Of a DNA stretch of 64,000 bases, positions 1 through 19,200 are shown one piece after another. Under the pieces are notes generated by a model that saw only the letters and a list, made by a program, of their open reading frames with translations, did not search any database and was not told the DNA's origin. Location of the stretch: positions 26,370,204 to 26,434,203 of the forward strand of contig CM066919.1 in NCBI GenBank assembly GCA_033964015.1, written 5' to 3'. Made by a program: the position numbers and the translations under genes. Every line of letters starts with the position of its first letter. The first letter of the stretch is position 1. Source of the stretch: Scolanthus callimorphus. Its lineage: Eukaryota > Cnidaria > Anthozoa > Actiniaria > Edwardsiidae.

Positions 1-8195
<8,195 letters not shown>

Positions 8196-10225
8196 GCCTG
8201 TGGTAGGCTCCATCTGCAAGTAGTTATCTGATAGCTTCAACCTTTCTCTGAATTTATCCTTGGCGTAGAAGCCTGTCTCTCCTCCGTGAAGAAATATCAC
8301 TTTTTAAGTACAACCGAGAGTTCTTAGATGTGTTCTTATTCTCACCGTTGTGGGAAATGGATGGACTGTTCTAGAACGCATGCGTTTGAAAAAAAAAACT
8401 TTTCATAGACGAAGTTATCTTGGCTCCCGTGTCTGATATCTTAGCAGTGTGATAAGGCAGAAAACTTCAGACCGAATGCAGCATTTATCTTATCAGTAAT
8501 AGGAAAGTATAAGTATCTGCTGTGACAGTTTAGTCAGAATGTTATTACGCCTCTGCAATTCTCAAATTTTCAGTTTTGATTTTCTTTTTCCTCGTTTTAT
8601 CCGCTGCAAACGGCAGTTTTTAGATTCGCGCGCTGGAAGAGATTGACTTCCAGTATTTTGATCAGAGTTTTGAAAAAGTGTGCTGATCATTTTAACTGCT
8701 TTAATGACCCAAGGATAGGAAGCGATTTTAATAATGTAAAATCACTCTAAAAGAGGAAGGTTATAAGTTATTGAGCAATGACTAAGAGTTATGCAAAAGA
8801 GGAATTCCAACTGCAAATTGCACCCTTTTGCGTAGTGAATTACATCAGCCCTTCATTTGTAATTTTCATTTTGTGCTGTAGTAATTCATCAAAATCTTTA
8901 GTAGTATTCATTTATATGTTCCAGTTGTTAGATGAGGAAGTGTTAAACTATTATATTCTTTGATGAACAAAGAATGCTTGAACACCGAAGCTATTATGCC
9001 CTCAAAAATCAAGAATGTAATAGTTTCACACGGAAATTTTATGATCTATGTGACGCCATGTTTGTCCTGTGTTTGCTGTAATTATATTTGGCTTGCAAAG
9101 TATGAATTCCCGGTTGCTTAATTTTAGTAACTTGGAAATAAGATAAGATTTGTAAATATATAGGTAGGCTTTTTCAATTGTCCATTTTGCCCACTGCATT
9201 ATTATGTTTGTTGACATGACTGAATTTATAACCTTTTATGAACTGGTCAATTTGAATGCTAGAAACTTCGTATTTTTTAGTATTGAAAATCGACCTGTAC
9301 AAAGTGTGGTTGCAAAACGAGTCATTGGTAAAGCAGCTTCTTTGAAAAGTCTTTATTCAGATTTTTTGTTTTGTTTTTGGGCTGGACCCAATCAATTGAA
9401 TGCTGCATGGAGGTCTGATAGATTATCACGGAAGGCAGTGCAGTGCAAAATGGTATTTTACTAATTGGGAGATCGAGATTTTTCACTTGATCTTTCTTGA
9501 ATAAAAGTTCACAATAAACATCACACGAAACCACTTTTGTAAATTGTACAGCACTACAACTTCGGTAACTACCCATCAATAGTTTCTCGCTTTCGTTGGC
9601 AAAAGAAGTGAAACAATGGAGTTATTTTACTTGGTTTCCGTTAGGCTAGAGATAGAGCACAACATAAGAAACTAAGCAAGTGCTATAATATAGGACATAT
9701 AAACTGTAAACAAATCCTATCGTTTGTAAACTGAAGTTCCAAGGAAGTTGCAAGTAATTTGCTTGTTGTTGCCCCAGATGTACATATTTTTCTCGCTATT
9801 TGAAAAGAAATCGTTTCTATAACTGTTTTCTGCCACTTAGAAAGTTCAACAGATAGAATAATAAGGAAAACAATGAACTTCTTTAAAAGCTCATTCGTGA
9901 AACAACATTCGAGAAACAGCCTTGCAAGTTTTGCTACGAAATATTTTGCCAATGTATAGCACTAAGCATAGTTAATACAATTGACACATTATTCCACATT
10001 TAATGTGTCTGTCGTATTAACAGAGCAACAATCGCTATCTTTCAGTGCAAAAAGTTATTTTTGCTCTATTTATTTTGTATGTCGTAATTGTATTTATATG
10101 TAGTATGGACATCCCCTCGCGTAAAAAGTAAATTTAAACATAATCTGCACACGAATCCTGTGGCATGCTTGTTGCATATATGTACATGTGATCCAAATGA
10201 AATTCTTAAATTCAAATCAAATAAA
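8196..10225 (+). other. NLK 3' untranslated region
   Basis: This AT-rich, non-coding stretch follows the NLK stop and runs to the first good AATAAA at 10220-10225. No exon, RNA gene or clear repeat is visible. Its extent is inferred from the poly(A) signal; cDNA is needed to confirm it. Confidence 0.5.
10220..10225 (+). terminator. Candidate NLK poly(A) signal AATAAA
   Basis: A canonical hexamer lies about 2.0 kb after the NLK stop, at the edge of the repeat block that begins at 10251. Confidence 0.4.
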
Positions 10226-10250
10226 AAATATTATTAAATAGTTATTTGTT

Positions 10251-11368
10251 GTTGTATGGTTTTGAATTACTCCCTTTTAATTTTCCTCACTATTTTATGT
10301 TGCGCTTTGTTTAGCTGGGATTTGCGGATAAATGTTTGTTGTCCTGTTTTTATCAAAATTCCCAGGTCAAAACATCAGTGGGTCTAATAATACTTGTCAA
10401 TTTTCCACCCTGAAGCCAGGCATTAAAACCTCATCCTGACTTACCCGAACCCCCTGAATTCCTTACCGAATAGCCGAAAAGGGGGGTTACTGTAATTAGT
10501 TTTGATGAGATATAGATATAAATGTTGTCCCACATGAATCTCATCCTCGGAGACCCAAGGAATTTTTCCTCTAACTTTTTCACAAGTATAGGAAACAAAT
10601 GCCGGCGTCCTCATGGTCTGGTCCCGGGGGGACTCCCATATTTTTGGGGCGGGGGTGCTCGTCGGGAACTTTCGTTTTCACCCCTGAAAGGTACCAAACA
10701 TGGCGTCGCTTAGTTGATTTTGACCCCTAAAAGGAACCAAACATGGCGTCGCTTAGTTGATTTCCCTCGTAATTTTCTCGCGTAGTTTTTACGAGGGAAA
10801 ATACGTCTGAAATTCAGGCTACCAACAAGTGCGATTTGCTAGAAATGACCTCTAACAGGTACCTATCTGGAAAAAAATACACGTTTTCGAATTTTACCCC
10901 CTAAAAGGTACCAGAGGCCTGATTTTAAACCCTAAAAGGTATGACGAGCACCCCCGCCCAAAAAATATGGGAGTCCCCCCCCGGGGGTCTGGTGTTGTAT
11001 GGTTTTGAATTACTCCCTTTTAATTTTCCTCGCTATTTTATGTTGCTCTTTGTTTAGCTGGGACTTGCGGATAAATGTTTGTTGTCCTGTTTTTATCAAA
11101 TTCCCAGGTCAAAACATCAGTGGGTCTAAGGATACTTGTCAATTTTCCACCCTGAAGCCAGGCATTAAAACCTCCTCCTGACTTGCCCGAACCCCCCTGA
11201 ATTCCTTACCGAACTATAGCCGAAAAGGGGGGTTACTGTATTTGGTTTTGATGAGATATAGATATAAATGTTGTCCCACATGAACCTCATCCTCGGAGAC
11301 CCAGGGAATTTTTCCTATAACGTTTTCACAAGTATAGGAAACAAATGCCGGCGTCCTCATGGTCTGGT
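10251..11368. repeat. Tandem duplication of about 372 bp, split by a MITE
   Basis: Copy A (10251-10622) and copy B (10994-11368) both begin GTTGTATGGTTTTGAATTAC and end CCTCATGGTCTGGT, with only scattered substitutions. The MITE at 10623-10985 separates them. Because GGTCTGGT is repeated on both MITE sides, the duplication came first and the MITE later landed at the junction. Confidence 0.85.
10623..10985. mobile_element. 363-bp GC-rich MITE with about 43-bp terminal inverted repeats
   Basis: The left end CCCGGGGGGACTCCCATA is mirrored on the right, and the match runs inward past a GCGGGGGTGCTCGTC core. GGTCTGGT flanks both sides (10615-10622, 10986-10993), an 8-bp target duplication that fits hAT-type insertion. 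Inside, ACCAAACATGGCGTCGCTTA occurs twice. No coding frame is present. Confidence 0.82.
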
Positions 11369-11520
11369 GGTCAGGCGTATTCCCACCGTCGGGTGTGTGC
11401 TGGTAATAATACAAATGTGGTCAGCAATACGACGCTTCACCTCAATGGAAAGTTTAATGATAGGTGGCTTGAGTGGTTTCATGAAACGCCAAGTAAAGAA
11501 CCGGCGTTTATGAGGTATCT

Positions 11521-14500
11521 AATAATAATAATAATATGGGATCCCTCGTAAACGAGTAAGATTGTCTAATCATCTCTTGTGCACCCTTTGATGGCTAAAA
11601 AGTCCTATTCGCGAGGCGCACACTTTGCCGCAGGTGGGGCAGGTGTAGGGAGCTAGCTGTGGCGAAGCAGGGGCAGCATCGCGTTCTTTACGTCGTTGAC
11701 GTTTTTCCTCCGCTTTCCGACGGCGCTCCTTCTCAAACAGAGTCACACCCTCCCGGACAGTACTTCTCCATCTAGGTCTATCGCGTGCCAGATCCTCCCA
11801 GGCCGTCAGATCGATGTGGCACGCCTTAATATTTGCTTTAAGATTGTCCTTGAAACGCTTTCGCTGCCCCCCTTGTGCTCTGGTGCCAGATCCCAGTTCT
11901 CCGAAGAGTATCTGCTTAGGAAGGCGTGAGTCATTCAGTCTCACAACATGACCAGTCCAACGCAGTTGATTTTCAATTATCATGGCCTCAATACTGGTAG
12001 AGTGTGCTTCGTCAAGGATGCTGCAATTAGTCCGCCGATCCTGCCAGGTCACACCCAGGATGCGTCTCAGACAGCGCTGATGATACTTTTCAAGGGCGTT
12101 AAGGTGTCTCCTATAGGTCGTCCAGGACTCGGAGCTGTAAAGGAGGGAGGGTAACACAACAGCCTTGTACACCAGGAGTTTGGTCTCTTTCTTTAGACCC
12201 TTCTCCTCGAACACTCTCTCACGGAGCCTTCCAAAGGCGCAGCTTGCCGCCTTAAGGCGATGTAAAATCTCTGCCTCGATGTCAGCTTTTGTTGAGAGGA
12301 CACTGCCAAGATAGGGGAAGGTCTGAACGTTCTTTAGTGTGGAGCCGCTGATGATCATGGGTGAGGGTGAGGACTGATGGCCTGGAGCAGGTTGGAAAAG
12401 GACTTCTGTCTTCTTTACGTTCACTGAGAGGCCAAGGCACTCGTAAGCGTACGTGAACGCATCCAGAATGACCTGGAGTTGGTGCTCTGAAGTGGCGCAG
12501 ACGCAATTGTCATCCGCATACTGGAGCTCGATCAGTGAGGTAACAGCGGTCTTCGTTCTCGCCTTCAGTCTTCGCAGATTGAACAGCCCCCCGTCCATTC
12601 TATAGACGATCTCTATACCTTCGGGCAGTCTGTCTTGTATTAGATGGAAGATGGCTGAGATGAAAATGGTGAAGAGGGTAGGTGCGATTATGCACCCTTG
12701 TTTTACGCCGGTCTGTACCTCGAAGGTCTCGCTGTCACCACTGCTGCCAAGAACCCTGGCGGTCATGCCGTCATGAAGGAGTCTCAAGATAGAAATGAAC
12801 TTCTCCGGGCAGCCATATTTCGCCAGGATTCGCCATAAAGCTTCTCGATTGACAGAGTCGAACGCCTTTGTAAGATCTATAAAGGCCATATATAGTGGCT
12901 GACGCTGCTCCCGACATTTTTCTTGCAGCTGCCGAGCAGTGAAGATCATGTCAGTTGTTCCTCTATTTGGGCGGAAGCCGCATTGAGACTCTGGTAGGAG
13001 GCCCTCAGCATGCGGGACTAAACGATTAGCGAGGATTCGCGCAATGATCTTTCCAGCAATGGCAAGAAGGGAAATACCACGGTAATTCCCACAATCCGAT
13101 TTATCTCCTTTTTTGAAGATTTTGGCAATGTCCGCGTCCTGAAGGTCCGGGGTTATTTCCTCCGTCTGCCAGATTAGAAGAATGAGTTGGTGAAGGCATA
13201 GAGCCAGGTCATCACCTCCGTGTTTGAATATTTCTGCAGGTATTCCGTCAACACCCGGGGCCTTGCCGTTTTTCATTTGCTTGATGGAAGATTTTGTCTC
13301 GCTAAGGGTCGGTTCTGCCCCTAGCTCAGCATTGACTGGCGATTGCGGGATCATATCAAAAACGGAATCATCAACCAAGGAGTCGCGGTTGAGAAGTTCT
13401 TGAAAATGATCTCTCCAACGTTGATTGATGCTCACTGTATCTTTCAGAAGAGTACCATCTTTGTCTTTAATGGGCGTCTCCCCACGTGTGCTGGGTCCAA
13501 AGATGGTTCTGGTAGCACTGAAAAAGCCACGGGTATCTCCTTTGTCCGCAAGACCCTGAAGTTGGTCCGCCTTAGCGGCCCACCACTGATCTTTAATATG
13601 GCGAATCTGCCTTTGGACCTCAGCCCGTATATTGTGGTAGGCGGTTCGTTTAGGTTCATTCGTAGGGTCATTTTGCCAGGTACAGAAAGCCTTCCTCTTC
13701 TCGTCTATAAGTTCTTCAATGGTATGGTTGTTTTCGTCAAACCAATCCTGGTGTTTCCTAGTGCTGTAGCCAATTGTAGCTTCACTACTTGAAAGAATGG
13801 CTGCTTTCAGAGCTTGCCAGTACTCTTCAACGTTGTTGCCATGAACGGACGAAAGGGACTGACGGAGAGCAAGCTGCAGTTCTTCAAGCAGCACCGGATC
13901 TCTCAGTCTCTCGACATCTAGTCTCTTTTTTGGTTGTTTTGCTATATGCCGTTTCTTGTGATGAAGTCTTAAAGTAACTTTTGAGCGTACAAGACGATGG
14001 TCTGTCCAACAGTCATCTGCGCTAGTGATTGATTTCGTGATTTGGACATTTGCCTGATCGCGAGCTCGGACAATGACAAAATCGATCAGATGCCAGTGCT
14101 TAGATCTTGGATGTTGCCAGGTGGTTTTAAATTTGTTCTTTTGGCGGAACAAGGTGTTTGTGATAACAAGTTGGTGCTCCGCGCACAACGTAAGCAAAAG
14201 AACACCATTGGAATTGCATTTCCCGACCCCTTCTTTACCAATAATCCCTTTCCAGAGAGCGTGATCTCTTCCGACCCTTGCATTAAAATCACCGAGGATT
14301 ATGATCTTATCATCTTTGTGGATGCTCGCAAGAATATCACCAAGTGTTGCGTAGAAGGCTTCCTTCGTCTCCTCTTCAGCGTCTAGAGTTGGTGCATATG
14401 CGCTGATGATAGTGGCATATTGATTCTTAGCAAGAGAGAGACGCATTTTCATGATGCGCTCGTTAATGCCATGAGGAAGAGAGGTAACATACTTGGTCAG

Positions 14501-15432
14501 TTCGCTCCTGATAGCGAATCCAACACCATGCATTCGAGGCTGGCCCTCCGGTCTTCCTTGCCAGTAGAAGGTATATCCACCCCCTTGCTCACTTAGCTGT
14601 CCGGTTCCAGATCTGCGGGTTTCTTGAAGGGCAGCGATATCAACCTGAAAGCGCTTCAGTTCGAGGGATACCAAGGCGGTTCTTCTTTCAGGACGGTCAG
14701 TATGTTCGTAGTTATCCAGGAGCGTGCGTACGTTCCAAGTTGCAAATTGTAATTTATAGGTATTTCGACCGCTAAGATGGTGATCCTGCTGGATGCGGTT
14801 TTCCAGCCAGGAGTGGGTGGAACAGGCTATTTTTAGGGCACCTTTTCTAGCCCCCTCCCAAATGTAGGGTGAGCAGAGTGGATCCTAGAAAGGGCTGCTC
14901 AGTCGCAGAGAACGCTGCCGGGTCACTCTTCTGTTCCTATCCAAAAGTGAGACGACTGAATCAGAACTCTGCCGCCTAACGTGCCGGTTTGAGACTAGGG
15001 ACTTCCAGATCTCACTAATCCTGTCCCCGTCACCTCTTGCCGATCGCCGAAGGACTTCTGTGGGTGCAAAATATCGTTGATAGACGCCTTGTGCGTGAAA
15101 TCTTTTAGCGTGGGAGTACTGTTGCACATCAGCAAACACACGGTGCCAGAGCAGAGAAAGGTCCGTAGTCCAATGGCAGGGAAAACCCCGACGATCGGGG
15201 ATCCAGTATCTGCAGCACAAAAGCTAGATGGCCGTTGGCTCACAAGGAGCTCCTCCGCCCTTTTGACAGGTCTTGCTTTTAATCCTGCTGGGTGACTAGC
15301 CACCCTCCTCATCTGCACAAGGAGTGAGATGGGGGAGCCGGTTGAGTCGCCGACCACTCGACCCGCGGCAGGTAGTACTGGGTTACGTGGTACCAGTAGC
15401 AGTCAGAGACTGACCTGACCTCATATCTGACC
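11521..15432 (-). mobile_element. Non-LTR (LINE) retrotransposon, 3.9 kb, with 10-bp target duplication
   Basis: The element reads right to left. Its 3' end is a short (ATT)n tail at about 11521-11536 and its 5' end is 15432. TGAGGTATCT flanks both sides exactly (11511-11520, 15433-15442). It carries one long intact frame (11570-14881) and about 550 bases of 5' sequence with no convincing ORF1. An undamaged frame and perfect target duplication point to recent insertion. The clade is not assigned. Confidence 0.9.
11570..14881 (-). CDS. LINE endonuclease/reverse transcriptase (ORF2-like)
   Basis: The first Met is at 14674 (1034 aa), but the open frame reaches 14881. The endonuclease motif TWNVRTLL lies upstream of that Met, so translation probably starts earlier or by re-initiation. 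In order: an APE-type endonuclease (ALQETR, LGDFNARVG near residue 127, TDHRLV), a reverse transcriptase with YADD at residues 719-722 (codons at 12509-12520), then a basic linker and a single C-terminal zinc finger, C-x2-C-x12-H-x3-H. The product would nick DNA and copy its own RNA at the nick. No frameshift or stop was found, so the copy may be functional or very young. Confidence 0.93.
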   Translation of the reverse strand, partial: PLCSPYIWEGARKGALKIACSTHSWLENRIQQDHHLSGRNTYKLQFATWNVRTLLDNYEHTDRPERRTALVSLELKRFQVDIAALQETRRSGTGQLSEQGGGYTFYWQGRPEGQPRMHGVGFAIRSELTKYVTSLPHGINERIMKMRLSLAKNQYATIISAYAPTLDAEEETKEAFYATLGDILASIHKDDKIIILGDFNARVGRDHALWKGIIGKEGVGKCNSNGVLLLTLCAEHQLVITNTLFRQKNKFKTTWQHPRSKHWHLIDFVIVRARDQANVQITKSITSADDCWTDHRLVRSKVTLRLHHKKRHIAKQPKKRLDVERLRDPVLLEELQLALRQSLSSVHGNNVEEYWQALKAAILSSSEATIGYSTRKHQDWFDENNHTIEELIDEKRKAFCTWQNDPTNEPKRTAYHNIRAEVQRQIRHIKDQWWAAKADQLQGLADKGDTRGFFSATRTIFGPSTRGETPIKDKDGTLLKDTVSINQRWRDHFQELLNRDSLVDDSVFDMIPQSPVNAELGAEPTLSETKSSIKQMKNGKAPGVDGIPAEIFKHGGDDLALCLHQLILLIWQTEEITPDLQDADIAKIFKKGDKSDCGNYRGISLLAIAGKIIARILANRLVPHAEGLLPESQCGFRPNRGTTDMIFTARQLQEKCREQRQPLYMAFIDLTKAFDSVNREALWRILAKYGCPEKFISILRLLHDGMTARVLGSSGDSETFEVQTGVKQGCIIAPTLFTIFISAIFHLIQDRLPEGIEIVYRMDGGLFNLRRLKARTKTAVTSLIELQYADDNCVCATSEHQLQVILDAFTYAYECLGLSVNVKKTEVLFQPAPGHQSSPSPMIISGSTLKNVQTFPYLGSVLSTKADIEAEILHRLKAASCAFGRLRERVFEEKGLKKETKLLVYKAVVLPSLLYSSESWTTYRRHLNALEKYHQRCLRRILGVTWQDRRTNCSILDEAHSTSIEAMIIENQLRWTGHVVRLNDSRLPKQILFGELGSGTRAQGGQRKRFKDNLKANIKACHIDLTAWEDLARDRPRWRSTVREGVTLFEKERRRKAEEKRQRRKERDAAPASPQLAPYTCPTCGKVCASRIGLFSHQRVHKR

Positions 15433-15442
15433 TGAGGTATCT

Positions 15443-15560
15443 ACTTCATCGCTGAATGCCATATAGTCGTCTACTAATAGAACGAGGCATAATCAAACAA
15501 AAGGACCATTCATATTCAAATAAGGCGGCTATTGTGACATTCAGCGATGAAGTATATACC
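15443..15560. repeat. Inverted repeat at the LINE target site
   Basis: GTATCTACTTCATCGCTGAATG (about 15437-15458) is mirrored at about 15538-15557 as CATTCAGCGATGAAGTATAT. The LINE target duplication overlaps the left arm, so the retrotransposon landed at the tip of an older inverted-repeat sequence. Confidence 0.6.
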
Positions 15561-15643
15561 GTTTATGAGCTCAATCGCTGCACTACATGTCCTAGCGCGG
15601 CCATTTGTTCATAGTCCGAGTAAACGGCCAATAAGGACCCCGT

Positions 15644-15738
15644 TAGTCTCCTCGCAGCCGACCGGTTGTCACGCTACGCTCTCTTGGGACGGGGGAGAGC
15701 GTAGCGTGACACCGGTCCGGGCGGCTGCGAGGAGACTA
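15644..15738. mobile_element. 95-bp palindromic MITE with 9-bp target duplication
   Basis: The whole element is a hairpin. TAGTCTCCTCGCAGCCG is mirrored by CGGCTGCGAGGAGACTA, and the inner arms TGTCACGCTACGCTCTC also pair around a loop of about 8 bases. GGACCCCGT flanks both sides (15635-15643, 15739-15747). A 9-bp duplication is the usual mark of Mutator-like elements, though at this size only the length of the duplication supports that. Confidence 0.85.
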
Positions 15739-15747
15739 GGACCCCGT

Positions 15748-16204
15748 GTGCAAGAATCGAAAGCAGGGCTCTTACGTCATCAGTATGGAATGTTTCAGCT
15801 CTTTGCCCAGACATCCGTTTCTAACACGGGGAACCCAGGGACTGGTGCGATAAAGGACGCGCTACGGTAAAAATCCGCAAAAGTTTCGTTAGAAAACCCG
15901 ATTCGGAAGAAGCTTCGTAAAAACGTAGTCACATGATGTTTTAGAACTTCGAGCAATTTGTCCAAATCTCTAAAATCTCTAAAATAACCTGTCTTAACTC
16001 ATCAACACGGACTATACTAACAGACAACAACCAGGCCTTTTTTAAAAGTATCTTGATCAGATGACATCAAAAGAAACCGCGGGCCCGAAAAGAAAACTAA
16101 CTTAGGAGTTCACGCACCACAGGTATCCCGAAGGTAGCGAAGCGAAACGTGAGACTTTCCCCATCCCTCCCCACACGTGTCTCAATTGTCATTCTCTATC
16201 CAAG
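15748..16204 (+). promoter_or_regulatory. Upstream region of ACSS2 (5'UTR and probable promoter)
   Basis: This gene-free stretch leads to the ACSS2 start. Bases 15775-15840 resemble part of the foldback at 30280-30664. No TATA box stands out. The last ~40 bases before the ATG (AAGATGGCG context) are likely 5'UTR. Confidence 0.4.
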
Positions 16205-19200
16205 ATGGCGTCTGCACACGAGAAAGAACTTGTAGGCTGGTTTAACCCTCCTAAAAACATTCAAAATGAGGCTCATATATCCTCTTTGGATGCCTACAAG
16301 GAGAAATACAACAGATCCATTGAAGATCCTGCAGGATTTTGGGGTGAATTCGCAAAACAGTTTCATTGGAAAATCCCGCCAAATTCTGCTGAGTTCCTCA
16401 ACTACAATTTTGACTTGGACAAAGGCAGCGTGAACATCGAATGGATGAAAGGAGCTCAAACTAATATATGCTACAATGTGCTGGATAGGAATGTCCACGA
16501 GAAAGGTCTGAAGGACTCTGTGGCATTTTACTGGTGAGATGATAGACACATTAAATTAAAATAATATCGCGATATCGCATACTGTTCTAGTCTAAACTTT
16601 TCGTTCTAGAACTGATAAGTGTGGCCAATTTGCATAAATATTTCATTCAGTCAGCCACGTAGCTGTTACAGCTTATCTGGAAAATTTAAACACGAACATT
16701 AAATTTTGTACATTCGGTAATTTTATCTCCCAAAGTGCAAATTAATTCGACTAAAAATATTCATTGGGTGCACGGGAATGGTTGGGTTGGGATATTGACT
16801 TGATTTGCTGGAGTTTTAGAAATTTTGTACAGCAGTTAAGCTTAGCCTTGAAATCATCTGAGCATAAAGTCACGATAAGCATGGAAGGTATCAGTATTTC
16901 AATGCATTTTATTAGCCAGTAAATGGCAGATAGTGTGCAGAAACCAGACAGGAGACTGAGTTGACTGGGAAATTTCCCATTACCAGTACATGCACATGTG
17001 CCCATAAATAGATTTCAAGTGGACACAAACTTAATAACCATATCAGAAGGATTTTTGCTTTTCACAGTAACTCCAAAATAGTAGTATCCCATGGCAATCA
17101 CAGAAATATTTTATCTCCTTTTCCCAGCTTTGCTAACCCCTGCTATATCTTGATAGCAAAAGGCCAATAGACCAAATGGCTAACAGTGTTTACGTCTTGT
17201 TGCCACCCAATTCAGATCATGTGATGATTCCTTTGGGTGGTTACAATTGTCAAATTATTCTCACTCCAGGAGTGCAGGAGTGTATGTGCAGTCATAACAA
17301 AAGTATCAGCTACTTTTGTTATGACGGCACATACACTTGTGCACTTGTCAAGTAAGAATAATTTGACCTTTAATTGGAAATAACCTACTGCTTAATTCTT
17401 AAAAGCTATATAAGGCCTGTCACAGGCAACCTATTTTTTAAAACTTTTCTTTGCATATCAGTTAATCCCTCTAATGTGTTCACATTTTCTATGATACGTT
17501 TCCCAGGGAGGGGAACTTTCCCGGAGATGCCAAGAAAATCACCTATGGAGAACTGCTGAAAGAAGTCTGCAAGTTTGCAAATGTCCTTAAATCTAAAGGT
17601 ATTTAAAAAAAATATTTAAAGATAGTGTAAGGAAAGAAGAGAATTGTTTGTAGGAATTTCTTTTACTGTTCGGCTTTGAAGGTTCATTCTGCAGTCAGTG
17701 CTTGAAGAAGATGTTTTGAAATAGTTTGAAACATAGGGTGCAGCATTTACTATTCTAACTGTGGAATAAAATTTGATTCCAGGAGTAAAGAAGGGGTACA
17801 GAGTAGCCATTTATATGCCAATGATAGTGGAGCTAGTCGTGGCCATGCTGGCTTGTGCTAGGATAGGAGCTGTACATTCAATTGTGGTGAGCTATAACTC
17901 TATAAACAGTGACCTCTCTGGTGTAAAATCTAAACAGCATTCTACAAGATTGTCTACCATCCTAAACAGGTCCTTTAGGAAGCTGCAAAATCCTATAGGA
18001 TTCTTATAGGATCCTAAACAGATCTAGATCCTATTATAGCATTCTGTAAGATCTCTTTTAGGATCTCGCTTAGGTTTTTCACCAGATTTGCAAAAATAAA
18101 AGTATATGGTGGATGTATGAGTTACAGAAGGCACTTCCCTGCTTGTTAGGAACTTTGGAAGCACACATTATCAAATTTAAAAATAGGCAAAACCTCTGTT
18201 AAACAAAATACTCCCATAACCATACATCTTCAATATGTGAGTATGCCATATAAGCATACCCCTCCCTGAAGGAGAGACCTTCAGTACCATAAGCCTGAAA
18301 TTCTCGCATAAGGCAAAATTGCAAGTGTATCCGTAGGCGGACACCTACCTTTCAATTGTCTCCTGTAAGCTCCTACAAATATAAGTAAGGTGATGAGTAT
18401 GTAGCAACTTATGTTGACTGTAACAATTAGTCGCCGAAGGCGACGTAAATATCGGCGAATAGTCACCGAAATGAAGTCCAGGTGACTATTCGCCGATATT
18501 TACAGAGCCTGAGGCAACTAATTGTTTTAGTATAATTACTCAAGCGACTTTTAAGATTTTTGCCAAAAAAACGGTTTTAGGATATTTTGTTTTAGTTTCT
18601 CATAATAAAGTGCGAGCACAGAATATTCCGAACGTCTCGACCAATCAGCGTGCGGAATCGCTTGAGTAATTATACTAAATATGATAGTTGCATATTGCTG
18701 AAGTAGGGTTGTTTCCAATTTGCTTTTGTCTCATTTAAATACATATCCCCTGAAAAATTATATTTGCCAGTATTGCAGTAACAATATCTTCTATTTTGTT
18801 TCTAGTTTGGTGGGTTTTCTGCAGAATCTCTGGCTGAGAGGATTCTTGATTCATCATGTAAAATTCTTATAACAGCAGGCAAGTAGCTAATTTGTACTTA
18901 GAGAAGAGATCCACACCCCACCATGGAGGGAATTGGAAATTCCAGGGGGTAGGAGTCAATTCACCTCTTATTTCCCATACTAGAAATTCCAAGGCAGTGG
19001 GCATCCTTAGGTAAATTACCTCCATGGTATGGATCATTTCTGGAATCACACAATATCAATAAATAATACCAATATTAATGATGAAGTATTTAATATTTGC
19101 TTTGTTATGTAATTATTTATAGATGCATCTTATAGAGGGAAGAAAATGATCAATTTAAAAGAAATATGTGATGATGCCATTAACAAGTGCAAAGAGAGGT

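Noticed and set aside
10251..11368. Pair of ~372-bp direct repeats as LTRs of a retrovirus-like element
   Set aside because: Only a MITE lies between them, the ends are not TG...CA, and no primer-binding site or pol frame is present.
12282..14386. Short frames on both strands inside the LINE
   Set aside because: They overlap the 1034-aa reverse-transcriptase frame and show no separate domain.
15547..15870. 107-aa plus-strand frame upstream of ACSS2
   Set aside because: It runs straight through the palindromic MITE at 15644-15738 and shows no homology.
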